Numbered from the stretch's first letter, positions 36,855 through 46,022 are shown. The stretch is 64,000 nucleotides of DNA from Hydrogenophaga sp. (GCF_025699295.1 NZ_JAILWB010000009.1:144632-208631); one strand, 5' to 3'. The notes: a model not told the origin generated them from the sequence alone. Program-made: numbers and translations.

Positions 36855-37568
36855 ATGCTCAACATTTCAAGTACCACGGCCGTGTCCTGGCCGACGCCGG
36901 TCTCCGCCGCTGTCGCGCCGGTGTCGCCGGTCGCGCCCGTGCAACCCGTGCAGGCGGGGAGCAGCGACGGCAAGGCGCAGATGGGTTTCGGCCGCGACGG
37001 GCGGGCCGCCCCGCAGCCGGCCGCCCCCGGGCGCCCGGACGCCGATGGGCGCAACGCCGCCACCGACGGCACGGCGGCTGCCCCGGGCGAGACATCGGCT
37101 GCTGCGCTGCAGGAGCAGTCGGCCCAGCGCAAGATGCGCCAGGAAGCTGTCCAGGCGGCCGAAAAGGAGCAGGCCAAGGACAAGAAGGCGGTCGAGCACC
37201 TGCAGAACGTGCTCTCGCGCATGTGGGAGGCCAGCGCCGCCGTGGTGGACCGTGCCCTGGGCATAGAGCCGGCCAGGGCCGGGGACGTGCCCGGCAACCA
37301 GAGCGACACCGCGCCCGACCTGTCGGCGGTGGCGGCCTCGACCCTGCCGCGCAAACCCCTGCCGGCGCCCGGCAGCGAGGCCGACAAGCCCGCCCAGGCG
37401 GCCCTGGCCTGGCCGGTGATGCCGGAGCCGGACGAGACCGCGCTGGATGTCGTCGGTGATGGCGTGGCCGCCGATGGCACGGTGGCCGAGGTGGTGGCCT
37501 ACGACGAACAAGGCAACGGCAGCCCGGCGCCGGTGGAAGTCGGCAGCCTGGTCAGCGAGCGGGTCTGA
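36855..37568 (+). CDS. Ala/Pro-rich low-complexity protein next to the chemotaxis genes
   Basis: This 237-residue product is rich in Ala, Pro, Val and Asp, with a basic-acidic coiled-coil-like centre (about residues 80-120, QEQSAQRKMRQEAVQAAEKE and onward) and disordered flanks. A good AGGGGAA ribosome site precedes the ATG. There is no signal peptide or membrane helix. It ends tail to tail with cheB, the two stop codons forming TGATCA. A role in motility is only suggested by position. Confidence 0.6.
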   Translation: MLNISSTTAVSWPTPVSAAVAPVSPVAPVQPVQAGSSDGKAQMGFGRDGRAAPQPAAPGRPDADGRNAATDGTAAAPGETSAAALQEQSAQRKMRQEAVQAAEKEQAKDKKAVEHLQNVLSRMWEASAAVVDRALGIEPARAGDVPGNQSDTAPDLSAVAASTLPRKPLPAPGSEADKPAQAALAWPVMPEPDETALDVVGDGVAADGTVAEVVAYDEQGNGSPAPVEVGSLVSERV

Positions 37569-38666
37569 TCAGATCCGGTGGCGCACGCCGGCCGGTGCGC
37601 TGGCCAGGCGGTTCAGCACCGCGGGGGCGATCTGGCTCAGTGGCAGCACCTCGTGCGCCGCGCCATGCTGGATGGCCATGCGGGGCATGCCGAAGACCAC
37701 GCAGCTGGCCTCGTCCTGCACGTAGTTGTAGCTGCCGGCGTCCTTCATCTCGCGCATGGCGGTGGCGCCGTCGGCTCCCATGCCGGTGAGCATGATGCCG
37801 ATGGCATTGGGCCCGATGACGCGCGCGGCCGACTTGAACAGCACCTCCACCGAGGGCCGGTGCCGGTTGACCGGCTCGGTGTCCTCGACCACGGCCACGT
37901 AGTTGGAGCCACTGCGGTCGATGCGCAGGTGGTGACCACCGGGGGCGATGTACGCATGACCCGGCAGGATGCGTTCGCCATGGCGCGCCTCGGCCACGCG
38001 GATGCGGCACAGCGCGTTGAGCCGGTTGGCGAAGCTGGTGGTGAAGCCCGGCGGCATGTGCTGGGTGATGACGATCGCGGGCGCATCGGCCGGCATGGGC
38101 ACCAGCACCTCGCGGATGGCTTCGGTGCCACCCGTGGACGATCCGATGCAGATGATCTTCTCGGTGGACACGCGCGGCAGCGGCGCGCGCGGCGCTTCAT
38201 GGTGGGCCGCGCCACCCGAGGCCGGTGCGCCGGCCGCGGGAGAGGGCGCCGCCAGGCGCTTCACATGGGCGGCGGCCGCCACGCGGATCTTGTCGAGGAT
38301 GTCGCCCGCCAGTTCGTTCAGGCCGCTGCTCACGCCGATGCGCGGCTTGGCCACAAAGTCCACCGCGCCCATTTCGAGCGCGCGCAGCGTGATCTCGGCG
38401 CCCTGTTCGGTGAGGGTGGAGACCATCACCACCGGCATCGGGCGCAGGCGCATCAGGCGCGAGAGGAACTCCAGGCCGTCCATGCGCGGCATTTCCACGT
38501 CGAGCGTGATCACGTCCGGGTTGAGCTCGCGGATCATCTCGCGCGCCACCAGCGGGTCGGCGGCGGCGCCGATGCAGGTCATGTCGGTCTGGCGGTTGAT
38601 GATCTCGGTGAGCAGGCTGCGCACCAGTGCCGAGTCGTCGACCACCACCACTTTGATCTTTGCCAT
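37569..38666 (-). CDS. cheB: Chemotaxis methylesterase/deamidase
   Basis: The 365-residue protein has an N-terminal receiver ([13 protein letters not shown], phospho-Asp in [16 protein letters not shown]) and a C-terminal methylesterase with the catalytic Ser in [10 protein letters not shown], His in TQHMPPGF and Asp in TGMGADGA. It removes methyl groups from chemoreceptors and is activated by CheA. It is last in the cheY-A-R-D-B order, 12 bp after cheD. Confidence 0.96.
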   Translation of the reverse strand: MAKIKVVVVDDSALVRSLLTEIINRQTDMTCIGAAADPLVAREMIRELNPDVITLDVEMPRMDGLEFLSRLMRLRPMPVVMVSTLTEQGAEITLRALEMGAVDFVAKPRIGVSSGLNELAGDILDKIRVAAAAHVKRLAAPSPAAGAPASGGAAHHEAPRAPLPRVSTEKIICIGSSTGGTEAIREVLVPMPADAPAIVITQHMPPGFTTSFANRLNALCRIRVAEARHGERILPGHAYIAPGGHHLRIDRSGSNYVAVVEDTEPVNRHRPSVEVLFKSAARVIGPNAIGIMLTGMGADGATAMREMKDAGSYNYVQDEASCVVFGMPRMAIQHGAAHEVLPLSQIAPAVLNRLASAPAGVRHRI

Positions 38667-38678
38667 TGTTGTGCTCCC

Positions 38679-39338
38679 TCAGAAAAGATCGACCGAGCCG
38701 CCCGACGTGGCCTTGGCCACCACCGCCGCGCTGCCCTTGCGCTCCTGTGTTTCGAGTGTTTCGGGATGCGAGTGCGCCAACCGCTTGACCATGGCCTTGC
38801 CGTTCGCGGGGAAATAGCACACCTTGCGCGGGTGGATGTCGAGCACGTCCTTGGAGATCACGGCGATGCGCTCGGTCTGCAGGTAGTCGAGCACGAACTG
38901 CGTATTGCGTTCGCCCACGTTCATGGTGGTGAAGCTGTGCATCACCTGGCCACCGCCGAACACCTTGGCCTGCATGGTCTCGCGCCGCGCGCCGAGCTTG
39001 ATCATCTCGTTGATCAGCAGTTCCATGGCATAGGAGCCGTAGCGCCCGCTCGAATCGTTGCCGCCGTCGGGCAGCATGAAGTGGTTCATGCCGCCGACGC
39101 GCACGCGCGGGTCCCAGATGCAGGCGGCGATGCAGGAACCGAGCACCGTCATCACCACCAGGTCGTCGGCGGTCACGTAGTACTCGCCGGGCAGCACCTT
39201 GACCGCGTCGTGCTTGAAGTGGTGGTCCTGGTAGAAGAAGCTGGCTTCGCCCGGCTTCGGCGGTCGGGCCTTCAGGGCATCCAGGCGCGAGGCGCCGCCG
39301 GCCGGGGCGCGCGTGGCGGCGGCGTCAAATGCGCTCAT
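38679..39338 (-). CDS. cheD: Chemoreceptor glutamine deamidase
   Basis: This 219-residue protein has the CheD triad region: catalytic Cys in VLGSCIAACIWD and His in GGMNHFMLPDG, with the AKVFGGGQVM strand following. It deamidates receptor glutamines. The N-terminal 40 residues are extra and Ala-rich. The C-terminus ends in GGSVDLF, nearly identical to the end of the CheZ-like protein in the same cluster. The start at 39338 overlaps the end of cheR by 14 bases. Confidence 0.93.
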   Translation of the reverse strand: MSAFDAAATRAPAGGASRLDALKARPPKPGEASFFYQDHHFKHDAVKVLPGEYYVTADDLVVMTVLGSCIAACIWDPRVRVGGMNHFMLPDGGNDSSGRYGSYAMELLINEMIKLGARRETMQAKVFGGGQVMHSFTTMNVGERNTQFVLDYLQTERIAVISKDVLDIHPRKVCYFPANGKAMVKRLAHSHPETLETQERKGSAAVVAKATSGGSVDLF

Positions 39339-40215
39339 AGACCGTCTTTCCACGCAGGGCGAAGAGGTTGCGGGCGTCGCTGAAGTTCTCGGCATGGCCG
39401 ACGAAGAGCATGCCGCCGGGCTTCATGACGCGGTGGATGCGTTCGAGCACGGCGCGCTGCGTGGGGGCATCGAAATAGATCATCACGTTGCGGCAGAACA
39501 CCACGTCGAAGGGTTCGCGAAACGGCAGGTTCTCGATCAGGTTGACGCTGAGGAACTCCATGTGCTTCTGCAGCTCGGGCTTGACGCGCATCAGCCCGGC
39601 GTTGCCGCCCTTGCCGCGCATGAAGAACTTCTGCATGCGCTCGGGGCTCAGCCCCTTGATCCCGTCGGCCTTGTAGACGCCGCGTTGCGCGGTGGCCAGC
39701 ACCTTGGTGTCGATGTCGCTGTTGACGATCTGGAACGAACCCGACGTGCCCAGCGCCTCTGTGGCCGTCATGGCGATGGAGTAGGGCTCCTCGCCGGTGG
39801 AGGCGGCCGAACACCAGATGCGCCAGGGCTGGCTGCGCTTCGCGGCCAGCAGGTCGTTCAGGATGCCGAAGTGGTGCTGCTCGCGAAAGAACGCGGTGAG
39901 GTTGGTCGTGAGGGCGTTGATGAATTCCTGCCACTCGGCGCCGTCGTGCTGTTCCAGCCAGTCCAGGTAGGTCTTGAAGCTGTCGTGGCCCGTTTCGCGC
40001 AGGCGGCGCGAGACGCGGCTGTACACCATGGCGTGCTTGCCGTCGTGCAGGCTGATGCCGGCCTTCTTGTAGATCAGGGCCTTGATGCGCGTGAAGTCGG
40101 CATCGGACCAGACGAACTCGCGGCCTTCGGCCAGCGGGCCGTCGTCGGTCGCAGGCGCGATGGACCGTGCCAGGGGAACGGGCACGCGCTTCGGGGGGGT
40201 GGACTGCAGCAGCAT
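39325..40215 (-). CDS. cheR: Chemotaxis methyltransferase
   Basis: This 296-residue SAM-dependent enzyme has the all-alpha N-terminal domain (KKAGISLHDGKHAMVYSRVS), the SAM-binding CSAASTGEEPYSIAM and the VFCRNVMIYFD motif of the CheR catalytic domain. It methylates receptor glutamates. It lies between cheA and cheD and overlaps cheD. Confidence 0.96.
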   Translation of the reverse strand: MLLQSTPPKRVPVPLARSIAPATDDGPLAEGREFVWSDADFTRIKALIYKKAGISLHDGKHAMVYSRVSRRLRETGHDSFKTYLDWLEQHDGAEWQEFINALTTNLTAFFREQHHFGILNDLLAAKRSQPWRIWCSAASTGEEPYSIAMTATEALGTSGSFQIVNSDIDTKVLATAQRGVYKADGIKGLSPERMQKFFMRGKGGNAGLMRVKPELQKHMEFLSVNLIENLPFREPFDVVFCRNVMIYFDAPTQRAVLERIHRVMKPGGMLFVGHAENFSDARNLFALRGKTVYERI

Positions 40216-40270
40216 GGGGGCCTGACGTGTGATGTGCGATGGGCGCCAGGTGGCGGTGCGGAGCGCTGGC

Positions 40271-42385
40271 TCAGTGCCGTGTGCGGCGCACCAGCCCGGA
40301 GGTGTCGAGGATCAGGGCGACCTTGCCGTCGCCCAGGATGGTGGCGCCCGAGACGTTGGGCACCTTGCGGTAGTTCGACTCCAGGTTCTTGATGACAACC
40401 TGCTGCTGGCCGAGCAGCTCGTCGACCATGAGCGCCACGCGCGCACCTTCGGCTTCCACCACCACCATGATGGGGCTCGTGCCGTTGAACTCGAAGCGCG
40501 GCACCTGGAACACGCGCTCCAGTTCCACCACCGGCATGTATTCGTCGCGCACCTTCACCACCTGGGCGCCCTGGCCCATGGTGTTGATGTCCTCGGGCTT
40601 GATCTGGAACGATTCGATCACGCTGGACAGCGGCAGGATGTAGACCTCGTCGCTGACGCGCACCGACATGCCGTCCATGATGGCCAGCGTCAGCGGCAGG
40701 CGCACCGAGACACGCATGCCGAAGCCCTCGGCCGAGGCGATTTCCACCGTGCCGTTGAGTGCGGCGATGTTCTTCTTGACCACATCCATGCCCACGCCGC
40801 GGCCGGACACGTCGGTCACTTCGTCGGCGGTGGAGAAGCCGGGCGCGAAGATCAGGTTCCAGACCTCGCTGTCGGTCATCGAGTCGGGTGCGTCGATGCC
40901 TTTCTCGCGTGCCTTCTTCAGCAGCTTCTCGCGCGACAGGCCTTTGCCGTCGTCGCGCACCTCGATCAGGATCGAGCCGCCTTCGTGCGTGGCCGACAGC
41001 GTGATCGTGCCGTGTTCGCTCTTGCCTTTGGAGCGGCGTTCCTCGGGCATCTCGATGCCGTGGTCGCAGCTGTTGCGGATCAGATGGGTCAGCGGGTCGG
41101 TGATCTTCTCCACCAGGCCCTTGTCGAGTTCGGTCGATTCTCCCTGCGTGACCAGCTCGACCTTCTTGCCCAGCTTGCTGGCGAGGTCGCGCAGCATGCG
41201 CGGGAAGCGGTTGAACACCACCGACATCGGGATCATGCGGATCGACATCACCGCTTCCTGCAGGTCGCGGGTGTTGCGGTCGAGGTCGGCCAGGCCGGCC
41301 AGCAGCGGCTGGTTGCTGGCGTCATCGAGTTCGCGGCTCTTCTGCGCCAGCATGGCCTGGGTGATGACGAGTTCGCCCACCAGGTTGATCAGCTGGTCGA
41401 CCTTGCTCACCGAGACGCGCAGCGTGCTCGATTCGAGGCCGGCACCGGTGGGGGCACCCGCGGCGACCTTGGGGGCGACCTTGACCGGTGCGGCAGCCGC
41501 GGGCGCGGGCGCGGAGGCGTTCGGCACGCCGGGCGCGCCCTCGAAGAAGCCGTAGTCGCGGCCTTCGGTGGTGGGATTGGGGTGGCCCGTGCCCATGGGC
41601 TCATCGTCCAGGGGCGCCGCGCCGGCGGCGACTGCGCTGTTGTCGACGATGCGGATGTCGTCCTTGCCCACGTGGAAGGTGAACAGGTCCATCAGGTCAC
41701 CGTCGCTGGCGCTGGTGCGCGCGCGCCAGACGCGCTTGGTGCTCAGGTCGCAGGGCAGGGCCTCGACCGTGCCCAGGCCGGGAATGTCGCGGAACAGGTC
41801 GGCAATGCCGTCGGCCTGCGAGGGGTTCTCCAGCGGGCCGATGTGGATTTCCAGGTCGCGCTCGACCTTGGCCGCGGCCGCCTTGCGAGGCGCGGGTGCA
41901 GGTGCGGAAACCGGTGCGGCCACGACCACCGGGGCGGGCTCGGGTTCGGTGTGCTCGGCGTCCTCGCCATGCGCCAGCACGCTGATGCGCGCGACCAGAT
42001 CGGCCGTGGCGGGCGGCGTGCCGCCGCGGCCCTGGTGGGCACCCAGCAGGCCGCGCAGCGCGTCGGACGATTCCAGCAACACGTCCACCATGGCGGCCGT
42101 GGGGGTGAGTTCGTGGCGGCGCAGCTTGTCCAGCAGCGACTCCATCTGGTGTGTGAGTTCGGCCACGTCGGCAAAGCCGAAGGTGGCCGCGCCGCCCTTG
42201 ATCGAATGCGCGCAGCGGAAGATGGCGTTGAGCTCCTCGTCGTCGGCTTTCTCCAGGTCGAGCGCGAGCAGCATCTGCTCCATCTGGTCGAGGTTCTCGC
42301 CGGCTTCCTCGAAGAAGATCTGGTAGAACTGGCTCAGGTCGATGTCGTTACCGAGGCTCTGGCCCTCGTTCATCATTTCACCCAT
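40271..42385 (-). CDS. cheA: Chemotaxis histidine kinase
   Basis: The 704-residue kinase has an HPt domain with the phospho-acceptor His60 in CAHSIKGGAATFGF. A long linker carries a CheY-binding-like middle domain. A dimerisation helix, an ATPase with the N box (HLIRNSCDHGIE), the G1 box (VRDDGKGL) and the G2 region (GRGVGMDVV), and a C-terminal CheW-like domain complete it. It phosphorylates CheY and CheB. The cluster contains no cheW, so the coupling protein must be encoded elsewhere. The start at 42385 (MGEMMNEGQS) is preferred over an upstream in-frame start. Confidence 0.96.
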   Translation of the reverse strand: MGEMMNEGQSLGNDIDLSQFYQIFFEEAGENLDQMEQMLLALDLEKADDEELNAIFRCAHSIKGGAATFGFADVAELTHQMESLLDKLRRHELTPTAAMVDVLLESSDALRGLLGAHQGRGGTPPATADLVARISVLAHGEDAEHTEPEPAPVVVAAPVSAPAPAPRKAAAAKVERDLEIHIGPLENPSQADGIADLFRDIPGLGTVEALPCDLSTKRVWRARTSASDGDLMDLFTFHVGKDDIRIVDNSAVAAGAAPLDDEPMGTGHPNPTTEGRDYGFFEGAPGVPNASAPAPAAAAPVKVAPKVAAGAPTGAGLESSTLRVSVSKVDQLINLVGELVITQAMLAQKSRELDDASNQPLLAGLADLDRNTRDLQEAVMSIRMIPMSVVFNRFPRMLRDLASKLGKKVELVTQGESTELDKGLVEKITDPLTHLIRNSCDHGIEMPEERRSKGKSEHGTITLSATHEGGSILIEVRDDGKGLSREKLLKKAREKGIDAPDSMTDSEVWNLIFAPGFSTADEVTDVSGRGVGMDVVKKNIAALNGTVEIASAEGFGMRVSVRLPLTLAIMDGMSVRVSDEVYILPLSSVIESFQIKPEDINTMGQGAQVVKVRDEYMPVVELERVFQVPRFEFNGTSPIMVVVEAEGARVALMVDELLGQQQVVIKNLESNYRKVPNVSGATILGDGKVALILDTSGLVRRTRH

Positions 42386-42424
42386 GTGGGGTCTCCTTGG
42401 CTGCAATGGGGCAGCGCGTTGCAA

Positions 42425-42787
42425 TCAACGGATGACTTTCTGGATCACTTCGAGCAGGCGGCCCGGATCGAACGGCTTGACCAGCCATCCGGTGGCGCCC
42501 GCGGCGCGGCCGAGCTGCTTCATCTGATCGCTGGACTCGGTGGTCAGGATCAGGATGGGCACGCTCTTGAACTTGGGGTGCGCGCGCAGCTTGCGTGTCA
42601 GGCCCAGTCCGTCCAGGTTGGGCATGTTCTGGTCCGTCAGCACCAGATCGACGCTGTGCGTCTGGGCCTTGTCCCAGGCGTCCTGCCCGTCCACGGCCTC
42701 GACCACGTGGTAGCCCGCCCCCGTGAGCGTGAAGGCCACCATTTTTCGCATGGAAGCCGAGTCGTCTACGGCAAGAATCGATCGCAT
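42425..42787 (-). CDS. cheY: Chemotaxis response regulator
   Basis: This 120-residue receiver has AVDDSASMRKMV, the phospho-Asp in LVLTDQNMPNLDGLGLT, the switch Thr in LILTTESS and the Lys in WLVKPFDPG. The single-domain form just upstream of cheA and the Trp/Phe-containing end fit CheY, which binds FliM when phosphorylated. A sigma-28-like promoter lies 22 bases upstream. Confidence 0.9.
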   Translation of the reverse strand: MRSILAVDDSASMRKMVAFTLTGAGYHVVEAVDGQDAWDKAQTHSVDLVLTDQNMPNLDGLGLTRKLRAHPKFKSVPILILTTESSDQMKQLGRAAGATGWLVKPFDPGRLLEVIQKVIR

Positions 42788-42809
42788 GGCTTACTCCGTT
42801 TGGGTTCAA

Positions 42810-42836
42810 ATATCGGCAATTCGGGCGCGGGCTTGA
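42810..42836 (-). promoter_or_regulatory. Sigma-28-like promoter of the cheY-cheA-cheR-cheD-cheB operon
   Basis: On the minus strand TCAA (42833-42836), 15-base spacer, GCCGATAT (42810-42817). It is one mismatch in each element from the FliA consensus TAAA-N15-GCCGATAA and is placed just before cheY. Confidence 0.65.
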
Positions 42837-42848
42837 ATCGGCCCATGC

Positions 42849-43277
42849 TCAAAACAAGTCAATGGAGCCGGCGTCCATCTCGCTTTGCGTCACCGGGCTG
42901 GGACGCTCGGGCATCGGGTCGAGGTTCAGCGGCAGCTCGTCGTCCTCGGGCTCCATGGCCTGGTCGGCCAGGCGCCAGGCGCAGCTCTGCAGCACCTTGC
43001 CGGTGTGCACGATCAGCTGGGTCGCCATGTCGTGGAATTGCAGCTCGGTCACCGCCTGGTGCAGGCTGTGGCGGATCGGGGTGAGTTCCTCGCCACGTTC
43101 GGCGCTCAGATGCCCCAGGGCCTGGTTGGCCGAGCCGAAGCGCTCCAGCAGATTGCTGGTGGCGTGGTCCAGCAGACCTTCGAGGCGCTGGAGGTCGGTC
43201 ATCGCCATGAGCAACGAATCCTGGAGGTCGGCCACCAGATTCACGGGCAAGGAGACAGACGGGGAGGTCTGCTGCAT
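42849..43277 (-). CDS. CheZ-like chemotaxis protein
   Basis: This roughly 142-residue helical protein resembles the four-helix region of CheZ (LHQAVTELQFHDMATQLIVH recalls the CheZ active-site helix with its Asp and Gln). It ends in SIDLF, similar in style to the C-terminal CheY-binding peptide of CheZ. It would dephosphorylate CheY-P. It is shorter than E. coli CheZ (214 residues) and the match is distant, so the call is tentative. The ATG at 43277 has a GGAAG site; ATGs at 43292 and 43343 are also in frame. Confidence 0.6.
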   Translation of the reverse strand: MQQTSPSVSLPVNLVADLQDSLLMAMTDLQRLEGLLDHATSNLLERFGSANQALGHLSAERGEELTPIRHSLHQAVTELQFHDMATQLIVHTGKVLQSCAWRLADQAMEPEDDELPLNLDPMPERPSPVTQSEMDAGSIDLF

Positions 43278-43450
43278 CGTCGGGTCTTCCATGATGTGGG
43301 TGGGGAGGGCTCGCGGTTGGGCGGGTATTACAATTTTCAACATCTGTCCCCCGCTGTATCGACAGATAACGGGCCGAATTCAGCACCAATTTCCCGCTTG
43401 CCCGCCCTGCCATGGGCGCAAAGCGGCGTTCAGCACCCCACCTCCACACC

Positions 43451-44596
43451 ATGAGCGGACCGCCTGAGACCACGGACAGACCTCCTGTCCGCATCCTGCA
43501 TCTGGAAGATTCACGGGTGGACCACGCGCTGGTGAAGTTCGCGTTGCAGCGCAGCCAGCTCGGCAGCGAGGTGGTGCTGGTGGACACGGTGGACGACTTC
43601 CGCCGCGAGCTGCAGACCGCGCACTACGACGTCGTGCTGGCCGACTACCACCTGCCGGGCTTCACCGGCATGGACGCCTGGGACGAGTTGTGCGAGATGG
43701 GCATGAAGACCCCCTTCATCATCCTCTCGGGCGCCATCGGCGAGACCGCCGCGGTCGATGCCATGCACCGCGGCGTGAGTGACTACCTGCTCAAGGACAG
43801 CATGCACCGCCTGTCGCACGTGATCCAGCGTGCGATCGAGGTGAGCGAGACCCGGCGGGCCAAGGACGCCGCCGACGCCGAGCTGGCCGAGTCGCGCCGG
43901 CGCCTGGCCGAGCTGGCCGAGCACCTGCAGACCAGCATCGAGCAGGAGCGCGCGGACATCGCGCGCGAAATCCACGACGACATCGGTGGCGCGCTCGCCG
44001 CCGTCAAGCTCGACCTGGCCTGGGTCGGGCGGCACGCGGTGGACGACAGCGTGCAGCGCCACCTGGGCTCGGCCATGGAGATGCTGCAGCACGCGCTGGG
44101 CGCGAGCCAGCGCATCATGATGAATCTGCGACCGCCGATCCTCGACCAGGGGCTGGTGGCAGCGGTGCTCTGGCTGGCCGCCGGATTCGAGCGACGCAGC
44201 GGGTTGCGTGTGTCGGTGCGGCGCTCGTCCGAGCAGCTCGACGTGCCGCGCGAGGTGCAACTGGTGGCCTACCGCACCGCGCAGGAGGCCATGACCAACG
44301 TCAGCAAACACGCCGAGGCCAGCACGGTCGACATCGACCTGAGCGACCGCGAGGGCGTGCTCACGCTCGAAGTCACAGACAACGGCAAGGGCCTGGACGC
44401 ACAGGCCCTGCGAAAGGCCAAGTCCTTCGGCTTGCTGGGCTTGCGCGAGCGCGCGGCCAAGGTCGGCGGCTGGCTCGACGTGAGTTCGTCACCCCGGGGG
44501 ACCTCGGTCATCCTGTCGGTGCCCCTGTCTTCAAGCAACCCGGACAACGCGGCGCAGGCCGATGAGGAGCCCCATGATCAAGGTGATTTTGTGTGA
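43451..44596 (+). CDS. Receiver-first NarX-type histidine kinase (HisKA_3)
   Basis: The 381-residue protein starts with a receiver domain (ILHLEDSRVDHALV, phospho-Asp in VVLADYHLPGFTGMD, FIILSGAIGE, Lys in YLLKDSM). A coiled coil leads to a HisKA_3 domain (DIAREIHDDIGGALAAVKLD) and a HATPase (AMTNVSKHAEAST, VTDNGKGLD, GLLGLRERAAKVGG). There is no membrane segment, so it acts in the cytoplasm and its own input may be phosphorylation of the receiver. The downstream LuxR-type gene starts 23 bases before its end. Confidence 0.92.
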   Translation: MSGPPETTDRPPVRILHLEDSRVDHALVKFALQRSQLGSEVVLVDTVDDFRRELQTAHYDVVLADYHLPGFTGMDAWDELCEMGMKTPFIILSGAIGETAAVDAMHRGVSDYLLKDSMHRLSHVIQRAIEVSETRRAKDAADAELAESRRRLAELAEHLQTSIEQERADIAREIHDDIGGALAAVKLDLAWVGRHAVDDSVQRHLGSAMEMLQHALGASQRIMMNLRPPILDQGLVAAVLWLAAGFERRSGLRVSVRRSSEQLDVPREVQLVAYRTAQEAMTNVSKHAEASTVDIDLSDREGVLTLEVTDNGKGLDAQALRKAKSFGLLGLRERAAKVGGWLDVSSSPRGTSVILSVPLSSSNPDNAAQADEEPHDQGDFV

Positions 44597-45203
44597 CGAC
44601 CACGCCATGGTGCGGCGCGGCATCCGCGACACCATTTCGGAAGCCACCGACATCCAGGTGGTCGGCGAGGCCGCCAGCTACCCCGAACTGCGCGACCTCA
44701 TGCGCAAGGTGGAATGCGACGTGCTCGTGCTGGACCTCAACATGCCCGGGCGCGGTGGCCTGGAGGTGCTGGGCGCACTGAAGGAAGAGGGCTCGACCGT
44801 CAAGACCCTGGTGGTCTCCATGTACCCGGAAGACCAGTACGCCATCCGCTGCCTGCGCGCCGGCGCGCGCGGCTACCTCAACAAGGCCGGCGAGCCGGCC
44901 GAGCTGGTGGCCGCCATCCGCACCGTGATGCAGGGCCGCAAGTACGTCACCGCCGACGTGGCCCAGATGCTGGTGGACACCCTCAACGCCCCCGAGAGCG
45001 AGGAACTGCACGCCAGCCTGTCCGAGCGCGAACTGCAGACGCTGCAGAAGATCGCCTCGGGCAAGAAGCTCAGCGACATCGCCGAAGAACTCATGCTCAG
45101 CCCCAAGACCGTGAGTGTCTACCGCGCCCGCGTGCTCGAGAAGCTGCACCTGGCGAACAACGCCGAACTCACGGTCTACGCGATCCGCAACGGGATCGTC
45201 TGA
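44574..45203 (+). CDS. LuxR/NarL-type response regulator
   Basis: This 209-residue protein has a receiver (VILCDDHAMVRRGI, phospho-Asp in VLVLDLNMPGRGGLEV, LVVSMYPED, YLNKAGE) and a C-terminal LuxR helix-turn-helix (SGKKLSDIAEELMLSPKTVS). It is the natural partner of the overlapping receiver-kinase. GAGGAG lies ahead of the ATG. It ends tail to tail with the next gene, the two stop codons making TGATCA. Confidence 0.95.
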   Translation: MIKVILCDDHAMVRRGIRDTISEATDIQVVGEAASYPELRDLMRKVECDVLVLDLNMPGRGGLEVLGALKEEGSTVKTLVVSMYPEDQYAIRCLRAGARGYLNKAGEPAELVAAIRTVMQGRKYVTADVAQMLVDTLNAPESEELHASLSERELQTLQKIASGKKLSDIAEELMLSPKTVSVYRARVLEKLHLANNAELTVYAIRNGIV

Positions 45204-45917
45204 TCAGGCGCGCGCCGCACCCAGCGCTGGCGTGCCGCGCTCGAGCTTGAAACGCAGCGGCACGCCACGCCGCGCGCCGAACCACAAGCGCAGGGCGATG
45301 GCCATGACCAGCACCAGCAACTGAAACAGGGCCGCCACCTCGCGCCCGGCCTGCGGCGCCACCCACCATTGCCATGCCACGAACAGCACGGTGCCGTGAA
45401 CCGCCGTGAACAGGCCGCACACGGCATTGAGGTGCCAGTTCAGCCACCAGGTCGGATGCAAGGGCCCGCGCACCCACGCAAAGCGCACCATGGTGGTCCC
45501 GTAGAACAGGCCGACCGATGACAGCACCACGGGCAGTGGGTCCCCCTTGGCCATGCCCGCACCCAGCACGACCGTGCCGAGCAGGAGCAGCACCGGCCCC
45601 AGCAGCTTGAAATGCCACCCCCGGAAGCGCTCGGGCTGGTCTTTCCACCGGATGGCCGTCCACCCGAGGGCCGAAACCGTCAGTAGGCCGATGGACAGGT
45701 AGGCGAACTGCACTACGTAGGCCGGGTCGAAGGGCCCGGGGCGCAGGAACAGCAGCGGCGCCACTGTCAGGGCGACAAGCACCAGCGAGATGAAGAAGGG
45801 CCGGCCAAACGCCTTGTGGCGCGCGCCACCCTTGCGCGAGAGCAGGGGTATCCAGTACAGCAGCAGCGCCAGCGAACCCACCAGAATGTGCAGGGACACA
45901 GCTTGATCGTGCGTCAT
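45204..45917 (-). CDS. Multi-helix membrane protein of unknown function
   Basis: The 237-residue protein has about seven or eight hydrophobic segments and histidines near membrane borders (SLHILVGSLALLL at the start, WHFKLLGPVLLLL, TAVHGTVLFVAW), reminiscent of DUF2306-like or heme-binding membrane proteins. The start at 45917 has GGAG six bases upstream. It diverges from a TetR gene and shares the AGGTTAACG repeats, so that regulator probably controls it. Confidence 0.7.
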   Translation of the reverse strand: MTHDQAVSLHILVGSLALLLYWIPLLSRKGGARHKAFGRPFFISLVLVALTVAPLLFLRPGPFDPAYVVQFAYLSIGLLTVSALGWTAIRWKDQPERFRGWHFKLLGPVLLLLGTVVLGAGMAKGDPLPVVLSSVGLFYGTTMVRFAWVRGPLHPTWWLNWHLNAVCGLFTAVHGTVLFVAWQWWVAPQAGREVAALFQLLVLVMAIALRLWFGARRGVPLRFKLERGTPALGAARA

Positions 45918-45932
45918 GGTCATCTCCAAAAA

Positions 45933-45977
45933 AGGTTAACGTGCGTAAAGCTACCACGTCAGGTTAACGCGTGTAAA
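45933..45977. promoter_or_regulatory. TetR-type operators: tandem AGGTTAACGYGYGTAAA
   Basis: Two 17-base direct repeats (45933-45949 and 45961-45977), 28 bp apart, differ at two positions. Each is itself an imperfect palindrome of GTTAAC and GTAAAC type, as in many TetR-family operators. They lie between the membrane-protein gene and the TetR gene. Confidence 0.75.
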
Positions 45978-46022
45978 CTTCCGTTCGTCAGCCTGCCGTC
46001 ACGGTGGGCGCCCTGTTTCTGA

